A stretch of DNA of 63,310 bases from an uncultured Bacteroidales bacterium (GCA_903913285.1 CAIWKO010000058.1:1-63310); one strand, 5' to 3'. Shown: positions 6,961 through 17,488, counted from the stretch's first letter. The notes: generated by a model from the letters alone, not told the origin. Numbers and translations are program-made.

Positions 6961-7329
6961 ATGTTATTAATCGGAATGAACTTTATTTTCGGCGCGTGTA
7001 TCTTGTATACCATAGCAGTATGGAGCGAAAAGATACAGCGGAAATTAAAACTATGGCATCTGGTGCTTTTTTGGTTGGGGTTTTGTTGCGATACTGTTGG
7101 CACAGGAGCCATGGGTATTATGGCCGGCGACGTAATCCAACTGAGCTTTCACGGAATAACAGGTATGATAGCAATTGTGCTGATGTTATTTCATTCCACA
7201 TGGGCTTCGGTGGTTTTGATAAAAAAAGATGAAAGAAGGATAGAGCGATTTCACAAATTCAGTTTGATAGTTTGGATCATCTGGCTAATACCGATGATAA
7301 GCGGAATGATATACGGAGTTTCGCAATAA
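6961..7329 (+). CDS. HsmA / TIGR03987 family membrane protein
   Basis: This 122-residue four-helix membrane protein resembles the TIGR03987 (HsmA-like) family: an early YTIAVWSEKIQRKLKLWH segment, the DTVGTGAMGIM motif near residue 45, a His in the third helix (LSFHGITG) and a Trp-rich last helix (LIVWIIWLIP). The length agrees with the family. Its biochemical role is not established. It is the last gene of the 5768-7329 group and is followed by a convergent gene. Confidence 0.7.
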   Translation: MLLIGMNFIFGACILYTIAVWSEKIQRKLKLWHLVLFWLGFCCDTVGTGAMGIMAGDVIQLSFHGITGMIAIVLMLFHSTWASVVLIKKDERRIERFHKFSLIVWIIWLIPMISGMIYGVSQ

Positions 7330-7391
7330 AGCATTCATATTATCCGATGATACTTTCAATAAAATGAATATTCTTTATTACAGACAACCAA

Positions 7392-8870
7392 TCATTTTAT
7401 TTCTCTGATCTCGTCCAAATCGATAACATTCGTTGTTCGGTTTGGCAGTATTTGCATTTTTGTTCCGAAATAAGCATTGAATAAATAGCGAAAAGTATTA
7501 ACGGCGTATATCGTGTCGGGTATCATGGTATAATTTTTATCGGGCAAATATATTGCCTGAAAAATAGTAAAACCTTCCTCTGTCATATCTTTTTTGCTTT
7601 CCTGATACAAGAATCTGAACCCGTGATCGCCCTGAATATCAATAATAGAGTTAGGATCGGTTTTCAAAATATGATCAACGATTTCTTTCATCAGTTTGTT
7701 TGAAAATATCAATTGTTGTTCATACGTTTCTTTATTACTGCAATTTGAACAAATACTTTTATCTGTGATCTCTTTGCCTGTAGAATCAAATATATAAGGG
7801 CAATGTGGCAATGCTAAATGAATATAATTAAACTTTGGAACAGATTGTTTTTCGGTACTCATTACCTCGTTGTATATTTTTTCATTAACGGCTTTGTATT
7901 CAGGGTTCTTAAGACCGAATATTTTTTCCTGAATTAAATAAAAATATGTGCGGTAGTAAAGGTTTTCAAAAACAAAATCTAATAAGTTTGGTATCTTTTG
8001 TTGGTTAAAAATTGAGTGTTCGCTAAATTTATAACCGTATTTATGCAATCCGCAAATTATCTTATTATTTCTGTAACACTCTACTAAATCAGAGAATCGG
8101 GATCTTTTTACCTCAGAAATATTCTGAACATTAAGGTAAGACGCGTTCAAAATAGATGAAATGCTAAATTCGGTTTCATTATAACAACTGTGTGAATTTG
8201 ATGGAATTCTGAAACCCCGATCCTTCAAAAATGTTTGAATTTCGACATTTTCATAATTCCAATATTCCTTCAGACTTGAATTAGCAGTATAAGAGTCAAA
8301 AATGATAACATAAATATCAGGCAGAGATTTTGTGTTTCTCGTAAATTTTAGCTGCCCTTCAATTGTATTTTCGAGTTTAATATCATGCTTATCAATCACT
8401 GTGAAAGTGTATTTCACAATTTCAACACCTAAAAACAAACCGAAAACAATATTTAAGTACAGGTTAAGTCTTAGAAAATGGTATTTGGTTCTCTTTAAAA
8501 AAACAACTAAAAGCAACGTAAAAACTCCCAGAACCAATACTGATATCCAATGAATTTTAAAACCTACAAAATCGGTCAATGACTTAATAAAAGAGAATTG
8601 GATAAGATAATTGAAAACATCAAAATAAAAATCGAGAAACAATAATGGTATCAGAACCAAGATTCCTGTTTTGATTTTATTTTTAATTACGAAATAGGCA
8701 ATAAAATATATCGCTGCATTAGTAAAAAAGATAATAAGTATAAATATCAGTTTATCAATAGATCCGGTAGAGAAATATTCGTAATAAACCGAGCGAAGTT
8801 CATTTAAAATAAAGATCAGCGGAATCAAAAACGGATACAATGCCCATTCAGTAAAAAACCTTTTCATCAT
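7392..8870 (-). CDS. membrane-bound sulfatase-fold protein
   Basis: This 492-residue protein has five transmembrane helices in the first 165 residues and a periplasmic alkaline-phosphatase/sulfatase domain. Visible fold elements are PDIYVIIFDSYTANSS (the first metal-site strand, about residues 185-200), a Thr/Ser-rich segment YNETEFSISSILN that should hold the nucleophile, LPHCPY, and IDIQGDHGFRF (the DH metal pair). The architecture is that of phosphoethanolamine or phosphoglycerol transferases and related O-antigen/lipid-modifying enzymes; the exact donor and acceptor cannot be read. It is transcribed leftward, alone, and converges on the 6961 gene with a 62-bp gap. Confidence 0.75.
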   Translation of the reverse strand: MMKRFFTEWALYPFLIPLIFILNELRSVYYEYFSTGSIDKLIFILIIFFTNAAIYFIAYFVIKNKIKTGILVLIPLLFLDFYFDVFNYLIQFSFIKSLTDFVGFKIHWISVLVLGVFTLLLVVFLKRTKYHFLRLNLYLNIVFGLFLGVEIVKYTFTVIDKHDIKLENTIEGQLKFTRNTKSLPDIYVIIFDSYTANSSLKEYWNYENVEIQTFLKDRGFRIPSNSHSCYNETEFSISSILNASYLNVQNISEVKRSRFSDLVECYRNNKIICGLHKYGYKFSEHSIFNQQKIPNLLDFVFENLYYRTYFYLIQEKIFGLKNPEYKAVNEKIYNEVMSTEKQSVPKFNYIHLALPHCPYIFDSTGKEITDKSICSNCSNKETYEQQLIFSNKLMKEIVDHILKTDPNSIIDIQGDHGFRFLYQESKKDMTEEGFTIFQAIYLPDKNYTMIPDTIYAVNTFRYLFNAYFGTKMQILPNRTTNVIDLDEIREIK

Positions 8871-9113
8871 TTCAAGATTAAATAAATAAGCCTTTCTGAA
8901 TCGTGATCAATATATAATTCATTAAAAACAGATTACGTTTGGCAAAAATATCTCACAACAATCAATAAATCAAAGATAAAAATTTTAATTCAGAAAACAC
9001 ATTATGTTATTTTTTTGCAATACCATATAATATTTAATATTCCCAGAAAAAGATCTCAAAAATACTCATCTGTAAAAGTTTTTTTCTTCAACTGTCAGTT
9101 TCATAAAAAAACC
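8871..9113. other. AT-rich divergent intergenic region
   Basis: The region between the divergent sulfatase-fold and flavoprotein genes holds only AT-rich sequence. I see no small gene, RNA or repeat. It should contain the leftward promoter for the sulfatase-fold gene, but no clear TAnnTTTG box stands out on the minus strand. Confidence 0.4.
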
Positions 9114-9121
9114 TAACTTTG
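9114..9121 (+). promoter_or_regulatory. -7 box of the flavoprotein promoter
   Basis: TAACTTTG fits the Bacteroidetes -7 consensus; the predicted start near 9128 gives a leader of about 48 nt ahead of the ATG at 9176. Confidence 0.5.
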
Positions 9122-9175
9122 AAGTTTGAGGATTAAAACCTATCAAAAGTAAAAAACACCTAAAACCAACCACAG

Positions 9176-9811
9176 ATGAAAGTAATAGGAATTAACGGTA
9201 GCCCGCGCAAACAAGGGAATACTTTTCTTGCCCTTAGCATGGTAGCCAGCGAACTAAAATCGCAGGATATTGATTTCGAAATTCTACACATAGGGCATAA
9301 AATGATACACGGATGTTTGGCTTGTGGAAAGTGCGCCAAGAATAAAGATGAGAAATGCAATATCAAAACCGACGATATGAACCTGTGGATACAAAAGATA
9401 AAGAAAGCGGACGGTATCGTTCTGGGTTCGCCAGTATATTGTTCCGGTATTGCAGGCACCATGAAAAGCTTTTTAGACCGTTTGTTCTATGTGTCGGGAG
9501 CCAACGGCAACCTGATGCGTCACAAAGTTGCAGCTTCTGTTGTTGCAGTTCGCCGCACGGGAGGGTCGGTTACCTTCGACAGTTTAAATCATTATCTCAC
9601 CTACAATGAAATGATCATAGCCTCTTCGGTTTACTGGAATGTGATACATGGCCGCGAAGCAGGAGAAGCTATCCAGGATGCAGAAGGAGTGCAGCTTATG
9701 CGGGTGCTGGGAAAAAATATGGCATGGTTGCTCAAGATGAAAGAAGCAACTGCCAATACCATTGAACCTCCCGAAAAAGAAATTAATGAACGAACCAATT
9801 TTATCAGGTAA
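9176..9811 (+). CDS. flavodoxin-fold NAD(P)H-dependent oxidoreductase (iron-sulfur flavoprotein type)
   Basis: This 211-residue protein belongs to the NADPH-dependent FMN reductase / iron-sulfur flavoprotein family. The FMN phosphate loop is GSPRKQGNT (residues 8-16). A compact Cys cluster HGCLACGKCAKNKDEKC (about residues 46-62) matches the family's possible Fe-S or redox site, and SPVYCSGIAGTMKSFLDR (about 88-105) is the isoalloxazine-binding region. It is cytoplasmic, probably a flavin-dependent electron-transfer enzyme; the substrate is not readable. Length is normal for the family. It has its own promoter. Confidence 0.85.
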   Translation: MKVIGINGSPRKQGNTFLALSMVASELKSQDIDFEILHIGHKMIHGCLACGKCAKNKDEKCNIKTDDMNLWIQKIKKADGIVLGSPVYCSGIAGTMKSFLDRLFYVSGANGNLMRHKVAASVVAVRRTGGSVTFDSLNHYLTYNEMIIASSVYWNVIHGREAGEAIQDAEGVQLMRVLGKNMAWLLKMKEATANTIEPPEKEINERTNFIR

Positions 9812-9979
9812 CGTAGAATAAAGACTTCCAGCAATTCATAGAATTTGTAGATACAGTATCCCTTAGAATTCCAGTTATTTTGTAATATTTAAACTCATGT
9901 TAGTTAAACAATAAAAGATCAAACTGGATTTGTTTAGCTTCGCTCAATTGAAGGATTGAAAATAAATTTTGAGATAATA

Positions 9980-12900
9980 CTATCTAACCAACGAAATATT
10001 CCCTTTTCTATTTATTTCAGTACCATCGTCCATGGTTACTTTAGCCTCATATGCATAAACATCCTCGGGAGCATTTTTCCCTTTATAGGTACCATCCCAA
10101 CCCAAGGTCTGATCAGTAGTCTCAAAGACCTTTTCGCCCCAACGGTCAAATACCCTGAATAACAATATTTTTATATCACGTCCGTGAACATAAAGTACAT
10201 CATTATGACCATCACCATTCGGTGAAAAAATATTGGGGATATAAAGAACAGGTGTGAAACAATCAACTATTGGCATTTCGAAAACTACTGACCTTGTTGC
10301 AACACATTGATTAGAATCAGTAACTGTAACGGAATAAGTGCCAACTTGCAGATCAGTGAGAGTTGTTGTTGTTTCACCGGAACTCCAATTGTATAGATAA
10401 GGCAATGTACCTCCATTTATATGCAGTGTAATCGAACCTTTATTAAAATCCGGGCAAGCAGGAGCAACTGTATCAATACTAATCGTTTCAGTTGGGAAAA
10501 CGTTAATAGTAATAGTGTCTGCATTACCACAAGCACCTGATATAGTATAAATAATTTGAGCAACTCCTCCTCCGGCAACTTGCGGGGAGAAAGTTCCTGA
10601 CGTTACATTGGTAATACCAGTACCACTCCAAACACCACCAGATTGAGCAGCAGTCAGATCAAATGCAGGTTGATTACTGCACATAGGATTAACAGGAGTA
10701 ATAGTCGCATTGGCAAGAGCACTGTATGCAACCTGAATTGAATCCACATTTGTACAAGTGTTAGTGTTAGTTACCTGAACAATATACAAACCTGCAGAAC
10801 TTACCATAAGTGTTTGAGAAGAGGAACCACCAGGAGTCCATGAATAAGTTGAACCCGGATTTCCGGCATTAAGCAATAAAGTCTGGCCGTTACAAATCGT
10901 AGTATCATTTCCTAATACAATTACAGGCAAAGGATTGATCTGGATATGAGTAGTATCAGCATCACCGCATAAGCCTGATATAGTATAAATAATCTGTATA
11001 CTACCTGTACCTGCTAATGATGGATTGAAAGCACCAGTACTAGGATTGGTAATTCCAGAGCCAGACCAAACTCCACCTGATTGAGCAGCAGTAAATGTTA
11101 TTGGACCTGCATTTGCACATAATGGATTATGAGGCGTTATTGTTGCGTTGGCATTTGGATTTACAGTTATCGTGTATGTAGATGGTGTCCCAGTACAAGT
11201 ATTTGCAGTTGGAATAACAGTAATTGTAGCAACTATCGGGCTTGATCCGGTATTAGTAGCTGTGAATGATAGAATATTTCCTGATCCACTTGCACCTAAA
11301 CCAATTGAAGTATTCGAATTGCTCCAGGTAAATGAGCCACCTGCAGGTGTACTAACAAAGTTTGTAGCAGGTACTATTCCTCCTGCACATACGACAATAT
11401 TTGCAGGAACAATAACTGTTGGTGTGGGATTTATCGTGATAGTATTCGTTGCTGAGGCAGCAGCACAGCCTCCAGAAGCGGCAATATTATTAGTAACGGT
11501 ATAAGTTCCCGGTGTACTTGTAGTCAAATTTACCTGTCCGGTATTTGTATTCACAAAAACTAATCCGGATGGAGAGGCACTATAAACTCCTGCACTTGAT
11601 CCGCTTGGATAAGTTGGCAAAGGATTTGCACCTCCCTGACAAAAAGGTCCCGAATATGAAAATGTTGCCGATGGTGATGTACTAATATTTATGGTTGTAG
11701 TACTACTTGACGGACAAACACCATTTGTGGTAAATGTTACTGTATATGTATTGATTGTACTAGCACTAACATCAATAGAACCTGTTGAAGTATTAAGAAA
11801 TACAAGACCTGCAGGACTGGCTGTAAATGTACCTGTCGCTCCACCCGTAATATTTGCAGAAGGGTCAGTTCCTGACTGACAAAATGTTGATGGAGAATAA
11901 TTAAAGTTTGGATTATCTGTCGGATTTACTGTGATGGTATACGTAGAAGCAGTCCCAGAACATCCATTCACAGTTGGTGTGACTGTTATTGTTGCTGTTA
12001 CAGGTATAGCAGTAGTATTAATTGCAGTAAATCCCGGTATATTCCCAAGGCCATTTGATCCAAGTCCTATTGTTGTGTTTGAGTTAGTCCATGCAAAAGT
12101 ACCTCCAACCGGGGAACTTATAAAATTCGTTCCTGATACTAATCCATTATTACACACTATAATATTGGCTGGTACAGATACAGTCGGAATCGGATTCACT
12201 ATCACAGTTACCGTATTCGAACCTGTACAACTGGATGCTGTTCCTGTTACTGTATAGGTCGTCGTTGTTCCTGGTGTCACAGATACCGGACTGCCCGATA
12301 AGGAACCGGGCATCCATGAATATGTCGAACCCACTACTGTACTCGTCACGCTTAACGAAGATGTAGCTCCGTTACATATCGTCGCCAGGGTTGCTGTTGG
12401 TGTTAGAACAGGGTTTGGATTTACTGTCACATTTACCGTATTCGAGCCTGTACAACTGGAAGCTGTTCCTGTAACTGTATATGTCGTCGTTGTTCCGGGT
12501 GTAACTGATACCGGACTGCCGGATAAGGAACCGGGCATCCATGAATAAGTTGTACCTGTCACTGTACTCATCACGCTTAACGATGATGAAGCTCCGTTAC
12601 ATATCGTTGCCAGGGTTGCTGTAGGACTTAACACTGGGTTTGGATTTACTGTAACAGTTACTGTATTCGAGCCGGTACAACTGGAAGCTGTTCCTGTAAC
12701 TGTATATGTCGTCGTTGTTCCGGGTGTAACTGATACCGGACTCCCGGATAAGGAACCGGGCATCCATGAATATGTCGTACCTCCTACCGTACTCGTCACG
12801 CTTAACGAAGATGAAGCTCCGTTACATATCGTTGCCACGGTTGCTGTTGGCGTTAACACTGGGTTTGGATTCACAGTAATAGTTACTGTATTCGAGCCGG

Positions 12901-15148
12901 TACAACTGGAAGCTGTTCCTGTAATTGTATATGTCGTCGTTGTTCCGGGTGTAACTGATACTGGACTCCCGGATAAGGAACCGGGCATCCATGAATATGT
13001 CGTACCTCCTACTGTACTCGTAACGCTTAACGAAGATGAAGCTCCGTTACATATTGTTGTCGGATTTGCTGTTGGCGTTAAAACCGGATTCTGATTCACT
13101 GTAACTGTTACTGTATTCGAACCAGTACAACCTGGAGATGTCCCGGTAACAGTGTATACTGTTGTTGTTACGGGCGTAACTGTATTAGAGGTCCCGGATA
13201 ATGAACCGGGCATCCATGAATATGTTGTAGCTCCTGAAGCTGTTATTACTGAAGATTGCCCGTTACAAATACTTGAAGGAGTTGCTGTAAGTGTTATCGG
13301 TAAGGATGGATTTACATTTAGAACCACAGGAACAGCATAAGTCCCTGGACATGCTCTGAAATAATAAGTTGTTGTTGTAGTTGGATTTGATATTGTTAAA
13401 GTTAAACCATTGGATAATAGAGTTCCTCCAAACTGAGCGTCATACCAACCATAGGTAATCCCTGAAGGAATAGTTCCTGATAAAGTGGCAGTTAAAGTAG
13501 CAGATATTCCAATGCAGGTGCTAACATCAGGTGCAGTAATAGTAAAATTTGTAACGGTAGCATTATCAACTCCAGGACCTCCTTTTGTTGCACCGTTAGG
13601 AGGAAATTCAGAAACTCCCAAATCTGTTGTTCCACTTGAAGATGTCGAAGTTCCATTATTGCCTCCGGTTGCAATTCGTGTAATAGCTCCTGAAGAAACA
13701 GCAATATAACCACCACCTCCTCCTCCTCCGGGACCTTCAGCTTCAAAGTTTGTTGCTGCCAAAGCACCTTTTGATTTTAACTGATTTCCACCACTACCAC
13801 CTTTTGCCTGAGATGCATTTCCTGTATTGGTTCCGGTAGTATTTAAAACAATTGCTCCGCCACCGCCGCCGCCGCCACAACCATCAACACCTGCATGTGC
13901 TGAAACAGGCGCTGTTCCTGCAGAATTTCCACCGGGGTTACCATTCGAATTAATAGTACCGGTGCCGGAAACAGAACCATAAGTCATTAAATAAATAATA
14001 CCACCACCAGTACCACCTACACCTCCAAAACCATCATTCTGGCTACCGCCACCACCGCCACCACCCATAAACAATCTTGGCAGTCCACCTTCGTTTGCAT
14101 TTAATGGGAAACCACCAAAACCACCATAGTCTCTTCTATTGTCACCGCCCCATGCTGTGTTTCCCGGAGCAACTGTTAGTGCATCTGAATTGTTGGCAGA
14201 AAAACTATATCCACCTCTGCCACCACCATTTGATGCATTTTTATGAAAAACTGTACCTCCAACAAATCCTAATGGAATATCAGTAGCTAATTCTAGGTCC
14301 CAAGCCTGAATGTATGTTAAACTTGTTGTTGTATCAGGAAAACCGCATCCATTATAACCCCAGCTATTGCATGTATTTGATCCTCCGCCACCACCACAAT
14401 TATGTGCATTACCACCACCACCACCATTGCCAGCACAGGCCCTGCAATACTGTCCGTCTGTAGAACCGTATCCGGCTATGCCTTCACCTTTATGTCCACC
14501 ATATTTTGTATTAGTCGAAGCATAATCCAGAGCAGCAAAAATAGAATCACAATCTGCTGAATAGGTTCCACCTCTTGAACCTTTACCTGTGGCATTTATG
14601 CAGCCGTTATTTACCATGGCGCTATTTGTTTCTACAGCTAAAACACCACCAATGGTTCCACTCCATATATCACAGGTCAGAGTATCCGAAACATTAATTG
14701 TAAGGCTAGAATATCTTGGAACACGAACCACTTCAACTTTTCCCGCTGCAGTATAATTATTAGTAAGACCACATTCCAGATTAATAGTTGTAGAACCACT
14801 TACAGATAATACTTCGGCAAATTCATATAATCCGGCATTGCCAATACTGTTAATCCATCCATTCCATGCACTCCAACCAGTTATTAGTGATGCCCCCTGT
14901 ATTTGAATAATAAAAATCAGGTCGCCCTGAGCAAGAGAAGAAGAAAAACGACCGTTGGCATTCAATGTATTGGAAGTTACTGTAATAGAAGTAGCTCCAG
15001 TTGTTGCATTTGCAGTTAATGCAGTATATTCATTTACAATTGTATTATTAGTTGATATTGTTTTAGCACCATTCTTTCCTCTTTGACCAAAAGAATTAAA
15101 ATTTAAAAATGTAAATGATATTAATAAAAGAACAAACCATTTTTTCAT
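9980..15148 (-). CDS. giant T9SS type B adhesin-like surface protein
   Basis: This 1722-residue protein has a signal peptide (residues 1-21), a Gly-rich central section (about residues 210-520, with many runs of 4-7 glycines), an array of five near-identical 75-residue Ig-like repeats (about 680-1000), several diverged Ig-like repeats, and a C-terminal 'gliding motility-associated' sorting domain (IFSPNGDGHNDVLYVHG then FDRWGEKVFE and GWDGTYKG, last 85 residues). That domain directs export and surface attachment by the type IX secretion system (type B). The repeats contain STYSWMPGSLSG and ASSCTGSNTV motifs, with one Cys at the start and one at the end of each unit that could pair. The likely role is adhesion or a surface fibre. 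Transcribed leftward with a 234-bp divergent region upstream. Confidence 0.85.
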   Translation of the reverse strand: MKKWFVLLLISFTFLNFNSFGQRGKNGAKTISTNNTIVNEYTALTANATTGATSITVTSNTLNANGRFSSSLAQGDLIFIIQIQGASLITGWSAWNGWINSIGNAGLYEFAEVLSVSGSTTINLECGLTNNYTAAGKVEVVRVPRYSSLTINVSDTLTCDIWSGTIGGVLAVETNSAMVNNGCINATGKGSRGGTYSADCDSIFAALDYASTNTKYGGHKGEGIAGYGSTDGQYCRACAGNGGGGGNAHNCGGGGGSNTCNSWGYNGCGFPDTTTSLTYIQAWDLELATDIPLGFVGGTVFHKNASNGGGRGGYSFSANNSDALTVAPGNTAWGGDNRRDYGGFGGFPLNANEGGLPRLFMGGGGGGGSQNDGFGGVGGTGGGIIYLMTYGSVSGTGTINSNGNPGGNSAGTAPVSAHAGVDGCGGGGGGGAIVLNTTGTNTGNASQAKGGSGGNQLKSKGALAATNFEAEGPGGGGGGGYIAVSSGAITRIATGGNNGTSTSSSGTTDLGVSEFPPNGATKGGPGVDNATVTNFTITAPDVSTCIGISATLTATLSGTIPSGITYGWYDAQFGGTLLSNGLTLTISNPTTTTTYYFRACPGTYAVPVVLNVNPSLPITLTATPSSICNGQSSVITASGATTYSWMPGSLSGTSNTVTPVTTTVYTVTGTSPGCTGSNTVTVTVNQNPVLTPTANPTTICNGASSSLSVTSTVGGTTYSWMPGSLSGSPVSVTPGTTTTYTITGTASSCTGSNTVTITVNPNPVLTPTATVATICNGASSSLSVTSTVGGTTYSWMPGSLSGSPVSVTPGTTTTYTVTGTASSCTGSNTVTVTVNPNPVLSPTATLATICNGASSSLSVMSTVTGTTYSWMPGSLSGSPVSVTPGTTTTYTVTGTASSCTGSNTVNVTVNPNPVLTPTATLATICNGATSSLSVTSTVVGSTYSWMPGSLSGSPVSVTPGTTTTYTVTGTASSCTGSNTVTVIVNPIPTVSVPANIIVCNNGLVSGTNFISSPVGGTFAWTNSNTTIGLGSNGLGNIPGFTAINTTAIPVTATITVTPTVNGCSGTASTYTITVNPTDNPNFNYSPSTFCQSGTDPSANITGGATGTFTASPAGLVFLNTSTGSIDVSASTINTYTVTFTTNGVCPSSSTTTINISTSPSATFSYSGPFCQGGANPLPTYPSGSSAGVYSASPSGLVFVNTNTGQVNLTTSTPGTYTVTNNIAASGGCAAASATNTITINPTPTVIVPANIVVCAGGIVPATNFVSTPAGGSFTWSNSNTSIGLGASGSGNILSFTATNTGSSPIVATITVIPTANTCTGTPSTYTITVNPNANATITPHNPLCANAGPITFTAAQSGGVWSGSGITNPSTGAFNPSLAGTGSIQIIYTISGLCGDADTTHIQINPLPVIVLGNDTTICNGQTLLLNAGNPGSTYSWTPGGSSSQTLMVSSAGLYIVQVTNTNTCTNVDSIQVAYSALANATITPVNPMCSNQPAFDLTAAQSGGVWSGTGITNVTSGTFSPQVAGGGVAQIIYTISGACGNADTITINVFPTETISIDTVAPACPDFNKGSITLHINGGTLPYLYNWSSGETTTTLTDLQVGTYSVTVTDSNQCVATRSVVFEMPIVDCFTPVLYIPNIFSPNGDGHNDVLYVHGRDIKILLFRVFDRWGEKVFETTDQTLGWDGTYKGKNAPEDVYAYEAKVTMDDGTEINRKGNISLVR
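12180..13320. repeat. 225-bp tandem repeats inside the adhesin gene
   Basis: The segment gtattcga..cctgtacaactgg recurs at a constant spacing of 225 bp (anchor gta at 12213, 12438, 12663, 12888 and 13113), encoding 75-residue units. The three inner copies are almost identical at nucleotide level, so copy number may vary by recombination or be collapsed in an assembly. Flanking units are diverged versions of the same module. Confidence 0.9.
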
Positions 15149-15360
15149 AAAGTGAACTATTACTTAATTTAAGACAAAAATATGAAATTGTTTTTACTTA
15201 TTTTTAAAATAATCTGTTAAAATTTATGAATTAAAAACTCAAATTATATCATGCGATTATTCAATTGGATTTAAGCATATTAACATTTATAGTATTATCA
15301 TAATTTTTTCCTAAACAGAATAAATCTTTAATTAAGGAATTTCCACACCCGATTTTTTTA

Positions 15361-15368
15361 TATTTTTG
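15361..15368 (+). promoter_or_regulatory. -7 box ahead of the TMTC-like gene
   Basis: TATTTTTG matches the Bacteroidetes -7 consensus TAnnTTTG and lies 15 bp before the ATG at 15383, implying a very short leader. Confidence 0.4.
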
Positions 15369-15382
15369 AAAAAAATCAATGA

Positions 15383-17488
15383 ATGAGTGCACAAAAAAAA
15401 ACAAAGAAAAAAGATCAAAAGAAGGTTAAATCATATTCAACACCGACAAAACAAACGGTTCTGCCTCTGCTAAAGAAGACAGAAAACAAGAATAAAAACT
15501 TATTGTGGGCTGCAATAGCAGTTATTTTAACGTTTATTGTATATATTCCTTCACTTGGGAACGATTTTATTGTGAATTGGGATGATGGAGGTTACATTCA
15601 AGAACATGTACTTGTCCATTCTTTGAGCTGGCATAATTTTATCACAATCTTCAATCCAACAACATTTTATAAAGGGAACTATCATCCCCTTACAACGTTT
15701 TTCTATGCTATTGAATATTCTCTGGTTGGGGAGCATGCTTTATTGTATCACATCAACAATCTTATATTTCATTTACTAAATGTTCTGTTGGTTTTCTGGT
15801 TTATCCGTTTAATAACCAAACGTGTAGAGATTGCAGGATTTGTTGCCTTACTTTTCGGAATCCATCCAATGCATGTAGAATCTGTTGCTTGGATATCTGA
15901 GCGTAAAGATGTATTGTATACCTTCTTTTTTCTGCTTTCATTGATCCAATATTACTTTTATTTCACTAAAAATGAATCCAAGCGAAAACATTATTTATTG
16001 GCATTTGCATTTTTCTTTTTATCATTATTATCAAAATCGGCTGCTGTTGCGATTCCTATAGCCTTGTTTGCAGTAGATTATTTTATGAAACGTAAATTGA
16101 ATGCCAAATTATTCATCGAGAAGATCCCGTTTTTTGCTCTTTCGCTTGCATTTGGCATTGTGGCAGTTTTTTCCCAGAACGAAAGAGGAGCAATTCACGA
16201 TCTGACACCATTGTTTTCTATTCTTGACAGAATCCTTATCGTTTCAAATTCTACCATAACCTATTTTTGGAAACTATTTGTTCCGATAAACCTGTCGACA
16301 ATGTATCCTTATCCTCCCAAAATCAATGGGATGTTTCCAATTTTCTATTACATTGCTCCATTTATTGTTCTATTAATTATTGGCTTATTAATATTCTCAA
16401 GAAAACGGGGAAGACATTTCATTTTCGGAGTATTATTTTTCTTCGTAAATATTGCGCTGGTTATTCAAATTATACCGGTTGGAGGCGCTGCACTTGCCGA
16501 GCGTTATACCTACGTTCCTTATATCGGTTTGTTTTTTGTCCTTGGTGTATTATTCAACAAAGCGAGTAGCTCCCTCAATAATACTGTTCGAAAGCTCAAG
16601 CCACTATTTTATATTATTTTTGCGGGCTTTGTACTTTTCTTTTCGGTACTTACCTGGCAGCGTATCGGTAAATGGAAAAATGGTGAGACATTGATGCTTG
16701 ATGTATTAAAAGTTTATCCAACTTCAACTTTTGCATTAAATAATCTGGGATACTATTATTATCATTGGTTTAAAAACTATGATAAAGCTCTTGATGAATA
16801 TAATGCTTCTATGAAAATTGATACAACAAACTACGAAACATGGAGTAATCGCGGAGTAGTATACAACAATATCGGCAAATACGAATTAGCCATTCACGAT
16901 TTTACAAAAAGTTTAAAATATAAGCCCGATAATATTGACGGATTTATAGGAAGAGCAAATTCATTAAGCGCTGTTAACAAATTTGCCGATGCCCTCCCCG
17001 ATTATAATAAATATTTGCAATTGAAACCCGATGATGCTAAAGCATATTTATGGAGAGGGACCGCTCTGTATAACACAGGAAAAGTTGATGAAGCTATGAT
17101 TGATTTCGATAAATGCCAGCAAATGACACCTAACGATTATGAGGTTTATTTCTGGAAAGGATTAGTCTACTATAAAAAAGACGACTTCAAAACCGCTCTT
17201 GACTATTTTGATAAATCAATCAGTTTAAAACCTGCCAAAGGCGAAGTATATTCGTGGAGAGGCCTTACCCGTTATAAATTAAAAATGATTGATGATGCTA
17301 TTGCCGACTACTGTCAGGCTATTAGCATGGATCCGAAAGATGCCGCAGCTTTTGTTAACAGAGCTATTGCTTATAATGATAAAGGAAATTATAAGCAAGC
17401 CTGGGCTGATATCAATACTGCCGGTAAAATGGGATTTCCGCTTGACAAAGACTTTTTCATGAAACTACAGGCTAAAGTGGTGAAATAG
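15383..17488 (+). CDS. TMTC-like multi-pass membrane protein with C-terminal TPRs
   Basis: This 701-residue protein combines a GT-C-type membrane domain with tetratricopeptide repeats, the architecture of TMTC-type (GT105) O-mannosyltransferases. After a Lys-rich N-terminal tail (residues 1-38) it has about ten membrane helices to residue 425. The catalytic-type acidic pair NWDDGGYI is near residue 61, and the family signature HPMHVESVAWISERKDVL is near residue 158. Seven or so TPR units follow (about residues 435-690; NRGVVYNNIGKYELAIHDF is one). The family transfers sugars from lipid carriers to proteins or other acceptors outside the membrane; substrate here unknown. The neighbouring LTA-synthase-like gene is convergent (13-bp gap). 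Confidence 0.8.
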   Translation: MSAQKKTKKKDQKKVKSYSTPTKQTVLPLLKKTENKNKNLLWAAIAVILTFIVYIPSLGNDFIVNWDDGGYIQEHVLVHSLSWHNFITIFNPTTFYKGNYHPLTTFFYAIEYSLVGEHALLYHINNLIFHLLNVLLVFWFIRLITKRVEIAGFVALLFGIHPMHVESVAWISERKDVLYTFFFLLSLIQYYFYFTKNESKRKHYLLAFAFFFLSLLSKSAAVAIPIALFAVDYFMKRKLNAKLFIEKIPFFALSLAFGIVAVFSQNERGAIHDLTPLFSILDRILIVSNSTITYFWKLFVPINLSTMYPYPPKINGMFPIFYYIAPFIVLLIIGLLIFSRKRGRHFIFGVLFFFVNIALVIQIIPVGGAALAERYTYVPYIGLFFVLGVLFNKASSSLNNTVRKLKPLFYIIFAGFVLFFSVLTWQRIGKWKNGETLMLDVLKVYPTSTFALNNLGYYYYHWFKNYDKALDEYNASMKIDTTNYETWSNRGVVYNNIGKYELAIHDFTKSLKYKPDNIDGFIGRANSLSAVNKFADALPDYNKYLQLKPDDAKAYLWRGTALYNTGKVDEAMIDFDKCQQMTPNDYEVYFWKGLVYYKKDDFKTALDYFDKSISLKPAKGEVYSWRGLTRYKLKMIDDAIADYCQAISMDPKDAAAFVNRAIAYNDKGNYKQAWADINTAGKMGFPLDKDFFMKLQAKVVK

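Noticed and set aside
11148-12257. Plus-strand frames of 62-118 codons opposite the adhesin gene
   Set aside because: They are antisense to the Thr/Val/Pro-rich repeats of the 1722-residue protein; codon bias of the sense strand keeps the other strand open.
13492-13767. 91-codon minus-strand frame inside the Gly-rich region
   Set aside because: It is a shifted-frame shadow of the adhesin gene, giving a Leu/Gln-rich low-complexity product.
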